64,000 nt of DNA from Streptomyces sp. Alt3 (GTDB lineage Bacteria > Actinomycetota > Actinomycetes > Streptomycetales > Streptomycetaceae): the NCBI RefSeq assembly GCF_030719215.1, contig NZ_CP120983.1:5022001-5086000 (forward strand), given 5' to 3'. The translations under genes and the position numbers were made by a program. Position 1 is the first letter of the stretch, and the number at the start of each line of letters is the position of its first letter. The notes beneath the pieces are model-generated. The model was not told the origin of the DNA. It was given only the letters and a program-made list of their open reading frames with translations, and ran no database searches. Shown piece by piece: positions 53,410 through 61,000 of the stretch.

Positions 53410-54354
53410 TCAGGCAGAGAGGGCCGGGGCTTGTCGGGCCAGGTCCTCGGAACACGCTTGAACGGCTGTCCGGAGGCGGCCGATCGAGGCATCCGCACCT
53501 GCGGCGAGATGCAGCTCCACGGTCGCAGGGGTCTTCGCGAGGTGTCCCGTGCGCACAGCGCAACTGACGGACGACTGCTGAGCGGTGGCGTTACGCGGAG
53601 CAGGCACCTCCACCTTGAGTTCTGCTCCTCGTGTCGTCACATCCTCAGCCTCGATCAGGGCTTCCATCTTTGCCGCAAGGGGCACTGCACCGTCCTCCAG
53701 AGAACCGCCAGGCAAGGGGACAGTACGGTCCAGGGCGACCGGAGCTATGCCACGTAGGGGCGTGACGATCAGCCGAAGGTGTCGGGCGCTGAATACCTGC
53801 CGGTGGTGCAGCACGTAGACAGCGACAAGCGCCGTGTGTATGACGTCGGCCAGCGGCTCCCCGTTCGGCGACGAGACGGTCCAAGCCCACTGCCGGGCGG
53901 CGATCCTGTGCGGGGCACGTCCTTCAGTCAACGCGGCGAGGCCTTCACGGACCGTTTCACCGAGCAGCCACTGTCCTCCGTGATCGATCGAGAAGAGTCG
54001 CCCCTCTTCGTCTACGGCGAGGATTGCGTCGGCGTCCGTGCGTCCGAGCGGAAACAGCCGGGATCCCGTGCTCTCCGTGAGACGCGACAGCGGATGTCCG
54101 GCATGCCGGACCGCCACGGGGTCGATCACCCATCCCGTGGGCGCGACCTGTTGACCAGGCCCGGCCGGACGCGAGCGCAGTCCGTGAAATGCGCGCAGTG
54201 CCTGCTCGGCAGCGGGGAACAGCACCCACGGCGAGGTGCCGGGCGTCGGCTCTACGAGCGCGACAGCCCTGAAGACAGCTGACAAGGCCTCCGATTCGAC
54301 ATCACGGCCTTGGTGCCACCCGGCGGATGCCAGTACATCCTCGCCGCGTGTCAT
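53410..54354 (-). CDS. SUKH-3 family immunity protein with long C-terminal extension
   Basis: A 314-residue protein. Residues 1-150 are SUKH-3: VLASAGWHQGRDVESEALSA, then SRLFPLGRTDADAILAVDEEGRLFSIDHGGQWLLGETVREGLAAL in pattern. This domain inhibits toxins of polymorphic systems. The remaining 160 residues are unrelated to SUKH-3 and carry no recognised motif. ATG at 54354 overlaps the upstream deaminase stop by ATGA, so translation is coupled and the pair is a toxin-immunity unit. Confidence 0.82.
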   Translation of the reverse strand: MTRGEDVLASAGWHQGRDVESEALSAVFRAVALVEPTPGTSPWVLFPAAEQALRAFHGLRSRPAGPGQQVAPTGWVIDPVAVRHAGHPLSRLTESTGSRLFPLGRTDADAILAVDEEGRLFSIDHGGQWLLGETVREGLAALTEGRAPHRIAARQWAWTVSSPNGEPLADVIHTALVAVYVLHHRQVFSARHLRLIVTPLRGIAPVALDRTVPLPGGSLEDGAVPLAAKMEALIEAEDVTTRGAELKVEVPAPRNATAQQSSVSCAVRTGHLAKTPATVELHLAAGADASIGRLRTAVQACSEDLARQAPALSA

Positions 54355-54755
54355 GAGCTGATGACGTCGATGCCGAGCCGCTCGAGCAGCGCCGAGCAGG
54401 AACGGCATACCTGAGCCGGGGAGCCGTGATCGGGGTCGCCCTGGCTGCGAATCTTCTTCGCGACGAGGGCAGCCCCGGTGAAGTGGGATGCGGCCTCGTC
54501 GAGGGTTGTCGTCCCCCCGTCGGGGCGCTGACGGTCCAGCCCCCACAACTGGTCCGAGACCAAGGCGGACTCGGCGCAGTGCCCGACGAAGTACTCGCGG
54601 TTCTCCGTGGGGAGGGCGTCGAAGAAGTCCCGCACCGCAGGGTGAAGGTCAGGCAGTCCATCACCACCGAGATTGGTCTGACTGAAGATCTGGCCGTTGA
54701 CGAGTAGTGAAGCCGCCACTCCGGGGACGAGGTCAGACAAAGTAGTTCTCCGCAT
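54351..54755 (-). CDS. Orphan YwqJ-type deaminase domain protein
   Basis: A 134-residue protein consisting of a YwqJ-family nucleic-acid-deaminase-like domain without a delivery domain. The zinc motifs are GHCAESALVSDQLWG and QVCRSCSALLERLGI. The residue before CRSC is Val rather than the Pro found in the upstream copy. ATG at 54755 overlaps the end of the first SUKH-3 gene by 23 nt. It may act as a recombination reserve toxin tip, or be inactive. Confidence 0.78.
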   Translation of the reverse strand: MRRTTLSDLVPGVAASLLVNGQIFSQTNLGGDGLPDLHPAVRDFFDALPTENREYFVGHCAESALVSDQLWGLDRQRPDGGTTTLDEAASHFTGAALVAKKIRSQGDPDHGSPAQVCRSCSALLERLGIDVISS

Positions 54756-55206
54756 CTTCCATCTCGCTACTCATGAGGCTCATCAGTGCCTCGTATTTTT
54801 CGCGCCCCAGATAGTATGCTCCTGTGTGATGCGAAAAAAAGAATCGCCCGTTCGTGTCAATGAGCAGGGTGGAACCATCGTAGGTGTCGTACCCGACCGG
54901 GAAAAGCTGTACACCGAGGTCTGTGGCGAGTTCGGAGATTTCCTCGGCATCCCCTTTGAATACGAGATGCGGCGTAAAGACGGCGAAATTCTCTGGCGCG
55001 GTGTCGATGACCGCCCGAAGGAATGCATGCTCCCGAATGAAGGCGAGGGCGGGGGCGGAAGGTTCGATCTCCACGCCGTACGAGCGATATCGCTCGACGA
55101 CGGCGGAAACTGCTTCGGATGCCTCGTCTCCGACGTTGCGCCCCGGATGCCATCCGGCCTCTGACAGCCACGCATCCACTTCTTCTGCTGTGGAAAGAAT
55201 TGACAT
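54733..55206 (-). CDS. SUKH-3 family immunity protein
   Basis: A 157-residue SUKH-3 protein (MSILSTAEEVDAWLSEAGWHPGRNV, then VQLFPVGYDTYDGSTLLIDTNGRFFFSHHTGAYYLG in pattern). It starts 11 nt after the interrupted deaminase toxin, the usual place for the cognate immunity gene. ATG at 55206. DNA here is visibly richer in A and T than the flanks, pointing to transfer. Its 3' end overlaps the orphan deaminase gene. Confidence 0.87.
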   Translation of the reverse strand: MSILSTAEEVDAWLSEAGWHPGRNVGDEASEAVSAVVERYRSYGVEIEPSAPALAFIREHAFLRAVIDTAPENFAVFTPHLVFKGDAEEISELATDLGVQLFPVGYDTYDGSTLLIDTNGRFFFSHHTGAYYLGREKYEALMSLMSSEMEDAENYFV

Positions 55207-55217
55207 ATTTCCCTTGC

Positions 55218-55775
55218 CTATGTGTGTGCTGTGACGCCGACCAGCGGAAGAATTCTTGAACATGACCGGCAGGGCTCTTTGTAGTCCCCGTGCTTCTTGA
55301 GTCCGGTGGGAGAATCCTGCTCCCCGATCTGCAGGGAGTATACGAGTGCGCCGCTCATGGCCCTGCGAATGTCGTCGGGTGTGCTGATCTTTATGTTGTC
55401 TCTTGTCTCTATGCCGTGCAGACGGTCGGATATGAGTGCAACCTCGGCACATTTGCCGTGCCCGGCACCCGGGTTCTCGTTATCTGCTCGGATGTCTCTT
55501 TCCACCTGATCGACGACATTTTTGAGCGCCGGGTGGGTGTCGAGGAGTACTTGGCCGTGCCGCTTGGTGGAGCTCGAGTGGCTCGTCAGAGTTCCCTCGT
55601 GCAGCAAAGCTCCTGCACATGATTTCACCAGGCGATCCTTGCCGGTCGGGTGATGGCCAGGTGCCTGTTTCTGGGCATCGTCCGCAAGTCCGCGCGTTTC
55701 CCGACGGAGGGCGTCTCGCTGCTGTTCCGGGCTCAGGTGGCTCACGTCCAACGCGTCACGTCGGTGGTGCTTCAT
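55218..55775 (-). CDS. YwqJ-type deaminase toxin domain (3' part of interrupted toxin gene)
   Basis: An open frame of 185 residues with the deaminase motifs GKCAEVALISDRLHG and EPCRSCSRILPLVG. It has its own ATG at 55775 but reads in frame with upstream Gly-rich and DPNGKPISPQPGWHGKSAGK sequence, so it is the C-terminal toxin part of the larger gene. It could still be made independently. Confidence 0.8.
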   Translation of the reverse strand: MKHHRRDALDVSHLSPEQQRDALRRETRGLADDAQKQAPGHHPTGKDRLVKSCAGALLHEGTLTSHSSSTKRHGQVLLDTHPALKNVVDQVERDIRADNENPGAGHGKCAEVALISDRLHGIETRDNIKISTPDDIRRAMSGALVYSLQIGEQDSPTGLKKHGDYKEPCRSCSRILPLVGVTAHT

Positions 55776-55776
55776 T

Positions 55777-56691
55777 TTACCGGCGCTCTTCCCGTGCCAG
55801 CCCGGCTGAGGACTTATCGGCTTCCCGTTGGGGTCTCCGCCGCCATCCCTGCCCCCTCTCCCTCCCCCTCCCCCTCCCCCTCCCCCTCCGCCTCCACCGC
55901 CCCCCGCCGGAGCCGCTTTTGTCCTCGCCTACCCGGGCATGAATCTTCTGGACTCCGTCGCGGATGTCGTGGTCGGTGTCCTTGTGCGTCTTGGAACTCC
56001 TGGTGATGCCATCGGGAACCGTCTTGCCGACGTGGTCGCCAAGATCACCCAGTGCCTTGCCGAGCTTCTCCACCACCCCCTCGATCGTGGTGTCGAGTAC
56101 AGCGGTCAGGGAGTCCTTGCCCTTGGCCCGGCCATGGTGCCCCTTGGCCTTGCCGAGCTTGCCGCCCGTCTTCTCGCGCATCGTGATCTGCACACCGGCC
56201 AGGTGCATCCCGGCCTTGCTGTGCGCATCGTGGTCGATCACCGGGCCACCGCCCGGGCCACCGGACCCGCCAACCGAGTTGATCTGCAGCGCGTCCTTGC
56301 CCGCCTGTGCCGTCTGGCCTGGGTCGTAGCCTTCCTGTACACCCGCGACGTTCAGCGCCGTCTGGACCGCCAGATCCGCCACGATGTTCTCGATCGCGGC
56401 GACCGCCGGCTCGGTAAGCGTCGCGACGATCTCCGATACGGCGGCTTCAGCCATCTCCTTGAGGATCCGCTTGAAGGCGATACGGGTCGCCGCGATCTTC
56501 GCGCCGGCGAGCAGCGTCGACAGCCCGGCGGTCAGCGGTGCGAAGGCCAGGGTGATTCCCACCGTCGCGCACAGGTCGGCCAGTTCGGCCACGGCGGCTA
56601 TCTTGCGGGCCACGATGATGTCCGCGACCCGGTCCAGCGCACCCGCGACGAGCCGCGCGGCCTTCGCCAGATCCTTATGCTTGCCCTGCAC
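55777..56691 (-). CDS. N-terminal trafficking segment of interrupted toxin gene
   Basis: An open frame of 304 residues from a GTG. It is the middle of the toxin gene: helical WXG/ESX-associated region and a linker (DGVQKIHARVGEDKSGSGGG). The last 45 residues (RWRRRGRGRGRGRERG) are out-of-frame translation of the GGGGGA repeat after the frameshift. Listed because a gene caller may report it; see the pseudogene entry. Confidence 0.6.
   Translation of the reverse strand: MQGKHKDLAKAARLVAGALDRVADIIVARKIAAVAELADLCATVGITLAFAPLTAGLSTLLAGAKIAATRIAFKRILKEMAEAAVSEIVATLTEPAVAAIENIVADLAVQTALNVAGVQEGYDPGQTAQAGKDALQINSVGGSGGPGGGPVIDHDAHSKAGMHLAGVQITMREKTGGKLGKAKGHHGRAKGKDSLTAVLDTTIEGVVEKLGKALGDLGDHVGKTVPDGITRSSKTHKDTDHDIRDGVQKIHARVGEDKSGSGGGRWRRRGRGRGRGRERGQGWRRRPQREADKSSAGLAREERR
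55853..55894. repeat. CCCCCT simple-sequence repeat in toxin linker
   Basis: Tandem CCCCCT units on the plus strand encode a Gly-rich linker on the minus strand. It lies next to the six-C run with the frameshift. Slippage-prone DNA. Confidence 0.8.
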
Positions 56692-56913
56692 CTTCGACCA
56701 GTGCTTGTCGAGCGCGGTCAGTGACTCGCTCTGCCCGGTCGCCAGCAGTTTCTGGATGTGCTGGTAGGCGGCTTACGCGTCGTCGTCTGCGTCGTCCCCG
56801 AACTCCCGCAGTGCGTCCGCCATGTCGCGGTAGGCGTCCTCGTCTACGTTCGGCCAGCCCACACCGACCACATCGAGCATCGTGTCGACGCCCTCAGGAA
56901 TCGTGTACCCCAC

Positions 56914-57356
56914 GATGCCTCAACCCCCGATATTCAGCAGATAACCGCTTTGTAGCAAGATCAATGAGCATGCCATGCGACGAGTTCGTAAGCCCAGGCA
57001 TTTCCCGGACACCCGACGAGTCGATAGGGCAATGGGATCAACACCATTGCGTCAGTTGGTCGAGGTGCTGCACAACCCCCTCCCTCGCCGACTCCCTGAC
57101 GGGGGACGGCGGGGGCAGGCGCCGCGTCGCACTGCTGCGGTCCACGCCCCAGTGAGACGGCTCCGCCGGACGAGGACAAGACTGGCGGCGTTGCCGCGCG
57201 CAATACGCGGCCTGAAGTTCTCCGCCGCCCTACCGCAACGTTTCGCCGTCGCCATGGTGGCGGCCCGTCCGGCCGACTTCGCAGGCGCCCGGGCTGTGCT
57301 GAGCGCGCCGGTGCGTTTCCAACACAGCACCTGACCGAACTGCCCAAGGAATCACC
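56914..57356. other. Intergenic region with probable gene remnant
   Basis: 443 nt between the divergent toxin gene and the DUF4258-like gene. It holds the toxin promoter region and a plus-strand coding relic (next entry). No other feature is seen. Confidence 0.5.
57190..57334 (+). pseudogene. C-terminal remnant of a larger protein (helicase-like tail)
   Basis: A frame reading GLKFSAALPQRFAVAMVAARPADFAGARAVL ends at a stop at 57334. Codon bias and composition look like coding DNA, but the upstream frame is not protein-like. From memory the pattern recalls the extreme C terminus of large DEAD/DEAH helicases in Streptomyces; this is weak. Confidence 0.3.
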
Positions 57357-57770
57357 GTGGCACACCGCTTCGAGACAGCCCGCTTCCACGCCGAGTCCGG
57401 GCCGGCTTCCCTGTTCACCCGCGTGCGCCACATCCTGCGCGAGCCGGCGCGGCTGAAGGCGCAGGGGGCTCACGTGATCGAGCGTCTCCAGCAGCGCAAC
57501 GCGCCCGTCGAGGAGCTGACGGCGTTCGACCCGGATCATTGGGCCCTGGTCTCGGCCGACGTACGCACAGATACCGGCAAGTGGGTCAAGTCGACCTGGC
57601 GGGTCCATGCTGATGGCCGGGACTGGTGGGTGGTGATCGGGCTGGGCAACGCACTGGTCACTGTGATCGAGGTGGATCCTTGGAGGCGCGGCCAGGGCGA
57701 GGGTGTGGTCACCGAGGGGCCGCTGCACGCACACGTCGAACGTGTCAACCAGGACCTCATGCGCGGCTGA
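57357..57770 (+). CDS. DUF4258-like hypothetical protein
   Basis: A 137-residue protein. The central part HVIERLQQRNAPVEEL and WRVHADGRDWWVVIGLGNALVTVIEVDPW resembles the DUF4258/BECR fold (RelE-type ribonuclease fold family) in spacing. GTG at 57357 after AAGGAA. It lies at the right edge of the toxin region on the opposite strand and could be an accessory toxin, which is inference. No antitoxin is adjacent. Confidence 0.6.
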   Translation: MAHRFETARFHAESGPASLFTRVRHILREPARLKAQGAHVIERLQQRNAPVEELTAFDPDHWALVSADVRTDTGKWVKSTWRVHADGRDWWVVIGLGNALVTVIEVDPWRRGQGEGVVTEGPLHAHVERVNQDLMRG

Positions 57771-57794
57771 AGGCCGCAGGCGCCGGAGGGAAGC

Positions 57795-57824
57795 CCTGCC
57801 ATCCGGGTACTCCCCGATGGCAGG
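57795..57824. terminator. Stem-loop between DUF4258-like gene and MHS transporter
   Basis: Perfect 9-bp stem, CCTGCCATC at 57795-57803 and its complement at 57816-57824, between convergent genes. Confidence 0.7.
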
Positions 57825-57845
57825 CCCTCCCGCGAGGAGCGTGCG

Positions 57846-59342
57846 TCAGAACTTCGGGTCCGGGCTCTGGGAGTGGACCAGGTCCGCCGCTTCCTCTTCC
57901 GTCTCCACCGAGGGCGGGGAGCCGGCCAGAGGCTGGTTGGCGGTCTCCTTCATGCAGGCCACCGCGATCACGCCGACCAGGGCCGCGGCCATGGCGTAGT
58001 ACGCCGGCATGAGGTTCGAGCCGGTCCAGCTGATCAGGGCGGTGATCACCAGCGGGGTCGTGCCACCGAAGATCGACGCCGAGAGGTTGTAGCCGACCGA
58101 CAGGGAGCCGTAGCGGACGTTGGTCGGGAACAGGGCCGGGAGGGCGGCGGACATCGTGCCCAGCAGGCAGACCAGGGAGAGGCCCAGCATCAGCATGCCG
58201 ATGATGATCGCCGGGATGCTGCCCTGCCGGATCAGGAGGAAGGCCGGCAGCGACAGGAACAGGAAGCCGAGCATGCCGGTCATCAGGAGCGGTTTGCGGC
58301 CGAAGCGGTCCGAGAGCTTGCCGAACTGGCTGATGATCAGCATCAGGAACACCATGACGCCGAGCAGGATCAGCAGGCCGTGGGTCTCGCTGTAGCCGAG
58401 CTCGTCGGAGAGGTACGTCGGCATGTACGACAGCAGCATGTAGTCGGTGATGTTGTACGCGCCGACCAGGGCGATGCAGAGGATCAGCGTCGGCCAGTAC
58501 TGGCGGAAGATCTTCGCGAGGTCGCCCTTGGCGGTGGACTCGACGTGGTCGGCGGCCTCCGTGGCGTGCGCGGTGCCGCCCTCCAGCTTCTGGAAGGCGG
58601 GGGTCTCGTCCAGGCGGAGCCGCAGGTAGAGGCCCACGAGGCCGAGGGGACCGGCGACGAGGAACGGGATGCGCCAGCCCCAGGACTCCATCTGGCCGGT
58701 GTCCAGGAGGGCGTACAGCAGGGTGACGAGTCCGGCTGCGCCGACGTAGCCGGCCAGGGTGCCGAATTCGAGGAAGCTGCCGAAGAAGCCGCGGCGCTTG
58801 TCGGGGGCGTACTCGGCGATGAAGGTGGACGCGCCGCCGTACTCGCCGCCGGTGGAGAAGCCCTGGAGCATCCGGAAGAAGATCAGCAGGACGGCGGCCC
58901 AGACGCCGATGGTGTCGTGGGAGGGGATGAGGCCGATCGCGAAGGTGCCGACCGCCATGAGGATCATGGTGAGGGCGAGGACCTTCTTGCGGCCGATCTT
59001 GTCGCCCATGGGGCCGAAGAACATGCCGCCCAGGGGCCGGACGAGGAATGCCACGGCGAAGGTCGCGAACGACGAGAGGAGCTGGGTGGTGTCGTTCCCG
59101 GAGGGGAAGAAGACGTGCCCGATGGTGACGGCCAGGTAGGAGTAGATGCCGAAGTCGAACCACTCCATGGCGTTACCGAGCGATGCCGCCTTCACGGCAC
59201 GCTTGACCGCCTGGTCGTCGGTGATGGTGATGTCCGTCCGACGGAGCCGGGGGTTCTGGCGCTTCCGGATGGCCCGGAAGAGTGCCGGGTGGCGTTTGAC
59301 CGCATCAGGGTCGGCCGCCTGGTGGGGGTCGGAGGCCGCCAT
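57846..59342 (-). CDS. MHS-family MFS transporter (ProP/osmolyte-symporter type)
   Basis: A 498-residue, 12-span symporter of the metabolite:H+ family. FGIYSYLAVTIGHVFFPSG, AFLVRPLGGMFFGPMGDKIGRKKVL (motif A) and QGFSTGGEYGGASTFIAEYAPDKRRGFFGS are diagnostic of ProP/KgtP-like carriers. ATG at 59342 after GGAACCGG. The substrate (betaine, proline or a carboxylate) cannot be decided. Confidence 0.92.
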   Translation of the reverse strand: MAASDPHQAADPDAVKRHPALFRAIRKRQNPRLRRTDITITDDQAVKRAVKAASLGNAMEWFDFGIYSYLAVTIGHVFFPSGNDTTQLLSSFATFAVAFLVRPLGGMFFGPMGDKIGRKKVLALTMILMAVGTFAIGLIPSHDTIGVWAAVLLIFFRMLQGFSTGGEYGGASTFIAEYAPDKRRGFFGSFLEFGTLAGYVGAAGLVTLLYALLDTGQMESWGWRIPFLVAGPLGLVGLYLRLRLDETPAFQKLEGGTAHATEAADHVESTAKGDLAKIFRQYWPTLILCIALVGAYNITDYMLLSYMPTYLSDELGYSETHGLLILLGVMVFLMLIISQFGKLSDRFGRKPLLMTGMLGFLFLSLPAFLLIRQGSIPAIIIGMLMLGLSLVCLLGTMSAALPALFPTNVRYGSLSVGYNLSASIFGGTTPLVITALISWTGSNLMPAYYAMAAALVGVIAVACMKETANQPLAGSPPSVETEEEAADLVHSQSPDPKF

Positions 59343-59470
59343 GGCCGGTTCCTTTCGTCGAACGGTGTTCCAGGAAAGGCTTCTGCGCAGTCATGGCGGT
59401 TGCAAACCGAATCAACGGGAGATTGCGACCTCGGTCACACCTTTTTCGGCCAGGACCCCCCTGGATCGGG

Positions 59471-59938
59471 TCAGATCCCGAGGTCCTTGATGATCTTGGC
59501 GACGTGTCCGGTCGCCTTGACGTTGTAGAGGGCCTTCTCCACCTTGCCCTCTTCGTCGACCACGATCGTGGAGCGGATCACTCCTGTCACCACTTTGCCG
59601 TAGAGCTTCTTCTCGCCGAACGCGCCGTACGCCTCCAGGGTCTCCTTGGAGGGGTCGCCGACCAGTGTGACCTTGAGGTTCTCCTTCTCGCGGAACTTCG
59701 CGAGCTTCTCCGGCCTGTCGGGCGACACGCCGATGACGTCGTAGCCGGCGCCGGTCAGCAGCTCCAGGTTGTCGGTGAAGTCGCAGGCCTGCTTGGTGCA
59801 GCCGGGGGTAAGTGCGGCGGGGTAGAAGTAGACGATGACCTTGCGGCCCTTGTGGTCTGCGAGCGAGACATCGTTGCCGTCGGCGTCCGGAAGGGTGAAG
59901 GCGGGGGCGGTGTCGCCGGTCTGGAGTCGCTCGCTCAT
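59471..59938 (-). CDS. bcp: Thioredoxin-dependent thiol peroxidase (BCP/PrxQ)
   Basis: A 155-residue peroxiredoxin of the atypical 2-Cys type. It reduces peroxides with thioredoxin. The catalytic motif is TPGCTKQACDF (peroxidatic Cys first, resolving Cys five residues later). VIVYFYPAALTPGC and GVSPDRPEKLAKF are typical. ATG at 59938. It is divergent from a DUF3618 gene. Confidence 0.95.
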   Translation of the reverse strand: MSERLQTGDTAPAFTLPDADGNDVSLADHKGRKVIVYFYPAALTPGCTKQACDFTDNLELLTGAGYDVIGVSPDRPEKLAKFREKENLKVTLVGDPSKETLEAYGAFGEKKLYGKVVTGVIRSTIVVDEEGKVEKALYNVKATGHVAKIIKDLGI

Positions 59939-60066
59939 GTCTCTCCTCGAGTGGCACGTGTGCTGTGTGGCACCGAGCGTAATAGGGGGTGCCGCCGGGT
60001 GTGGGGGCGGCCGAGCTGACAGACTGTCGATGAAGGTTTACCCGAGACGACCACGGAGGCGGCGCA

Positions 60067-60417
60067 GTGTCGGATACCAGGACCCCTGCGCAGATCGAGG
60101 CGGACATCATCAGCAGGCGTGCGCAGCTTGCGGTGGTGCTGGACGAGATCGGGGTGCGGGTGCACCCGAAGACGATGATCGGTGACGCGAAGGCCAAGGT
60201 CGCGTCGACGGTGGACCGGACGGCGGGGCGTGCGTACGTCGCGGTGAACCGTTCGGTTTCGGATGTGAAGGCGCAGTTCGTGGCGGAGGACGGTTCGCCG
60301 CGGCTGGAGCGGGTGATTCCGGCGGCGGTGGTGGTGGTCGCCGCGGTGGCGTTGCTGACGGTGTCGTCGTCGCGGTCCTCCGGGCCTGCGCGGTCGGTGC
60401 GGCGCAAGAGGCGCTGA
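60067..60417 (+). CDS. DUF3618 domain-containing protein
   Basis: A 116-residue protein, N-terminal helical domain (TRTPAQIEADIISRRAQLAVVLDEIGVRVHPKTM, patterned) and a C-terminal membrane segment (VIPAAVVVVAAVALLTVSSS) with a basic tail. GTG start at 60067. Membrane-associated; function unknown. Confidence 0.88.
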   Translation: MSDTRTPAQIEADIISRRAQLAVVLDEIGVRVHPKTMIGDAKAKVASTVDRTAGRAYVAVNRSVSDVKAQFVAEDGSPRLERVIPAAVVVVAAVALLTVSSSRSSGPARSVRRKRR

Positions 60418-60478
60418 GGGCGGTTTCCGTGCGGCCCTGGGGCGTTCGGAGCGGTTCGGGGCAGGTAGGTTTCTGCGC

Positions 60479-60829
60479 GTGAGCGACAACGGCATGAGCA
60501 ACACCGATGACAAGCTGCCGATCCGGATGCTGCACGACCGTGTGCTGGTCCGGTCGGACTCGCCCGAGGGTGAGCGGCGGTCGGGTGGCGGGATCCTGAT
60601 TCCGGCGACGGCGGCGGTCGGCCGGCGTCTGGCGTGGGCCGCGGTGGTCGCGGTCGGTCAGAACGTGCGGACCGTGGAGCCGGGTGACCGGGTGCTGTAC
60701 GACCCCGAGGACCGTGCCGAGGTCGAGGTGCGGGGTGTGGCGTACGTGCTGATGCGTGAGCGGGATCTGCATGCGGTGGCGGCGGACCGGTTCGAGGGTT
60801 CGGTGGATTCGACCGGGCTGTATCTGTAG
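60479..60829 (+). CDS. GroES-like co-chaperonin family protein
   Basis: A 116-residue GroES-fold protein (LPIRMLHDRVLVRSDSPEGERRSGGGILIP, VVAVGQNVRTVEPGDRVLYDPEDRAEVEV, YVLMRERDLHAV pattern). A divergent GroES paralogue rather than the groESL-linked one, since no groEL is near. GTG start at 60479. It is followed by a riboswitch and sugE. Confidence 0.88.
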   Translation: MSDNGMSNTDDKLPIRMLHDRVLVRSDSPEGERRSGGGILIPATAAVGRRLAWAAVVAVGQNVRTVEPGDRVLYDPEDRAEVEVRGVAYVLMRERDLHAVAADRFEGSVDSTGLYL

Positions 60830-60909
60830 GTAGTTGTGTGTCGGGTGGGCCTGGTGACTGTGGTCACCAGGCCTTTTGGCTGTTCTGTGGGCTTGCTACG
60901 GTGGTGGGA

Positions 60910-60955
60910 CCCCGACGAGATGCGCCGTACCGGGTTTCCGCAAAGACGACGCGCC
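60910..60955 (+). promoter_or_regulatory. Guanidine-III riboswitch upstream of sugE
   Basis: The core CCCGACGAGATGCGCCGTAC at 60911-60930 and the later AAAGACGACGCGC at 60942-60954 match the guanidine-III (ykkC-III) class. P1 pairs CCCG at 60911-60914 with CGGG at 60931-60934. A pseudoknot pairs 60922-60928 with 60946-60952 with one C-A mismatch. It would turn on the guanidinium exporter sugE directly downstream. Confidence 0.85.
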
Positions 60956-61000
60956 CGTGTTGGTCACGTGTTTCGCGTGTTTCGTCGTGGAGGTGCCGTC

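Larger units (their letters stand above)
55218..56913 (-). pseudogene. Polymorphic toxin with YwqJ deaminase tip, interrupted by a stop codon and a frameshift
   Basis: The likely start is GTG at 56913 (GYTIPEGVDTMLDVVG). An in-frame TAA at 56773-56775 falls inside DADDDA-AAYQHIQK. A helical, WXG-like trafficking region follows (ALDKHWSKVQGKHKDLAKAARL, RIAFKRILKEMAEAAVSEIVATLTEP), then a Gly-rich linker. A one-base gain in the six-C run at 55900-55905 shifts the frame. The deaminase tip then follows. Undoing both lesions gives about 565 residues. It is probably an inactive or phase-off toxin; the SUKH-3 gene beside it is intact. Confidence 0.82.

Noticed and set aside
52771..53757. Plus-strand open frame of 328 codons through tRNA-Leu and beyond
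   Set aside because: It starts in the tRNA gene, runs antisense to the HNH relic and the SUKH-3 gene, and has no protein-like composition.
55853..55894. Tandem C-rich units considered as a CRISPR array
   Set aside because: The unit is only 6 nt with no spacers; it is a simple repeat encoding a Gly-rich linker.
52825..57770. Integrative element using tRNA-Leu as attachment site
   Set aside because: The accessory genes lie on the 5' side of the tRNA, no integrase is present, and no duplicated tRNA 3' end was seen at the right edge.
60836..61000. Upstream 55-codon extension of SugE
   Set aside because: It runs through the guanidine-III riboswitch, and GGAGGT precedes the GTG at 61001, which gives the standard SugE length.
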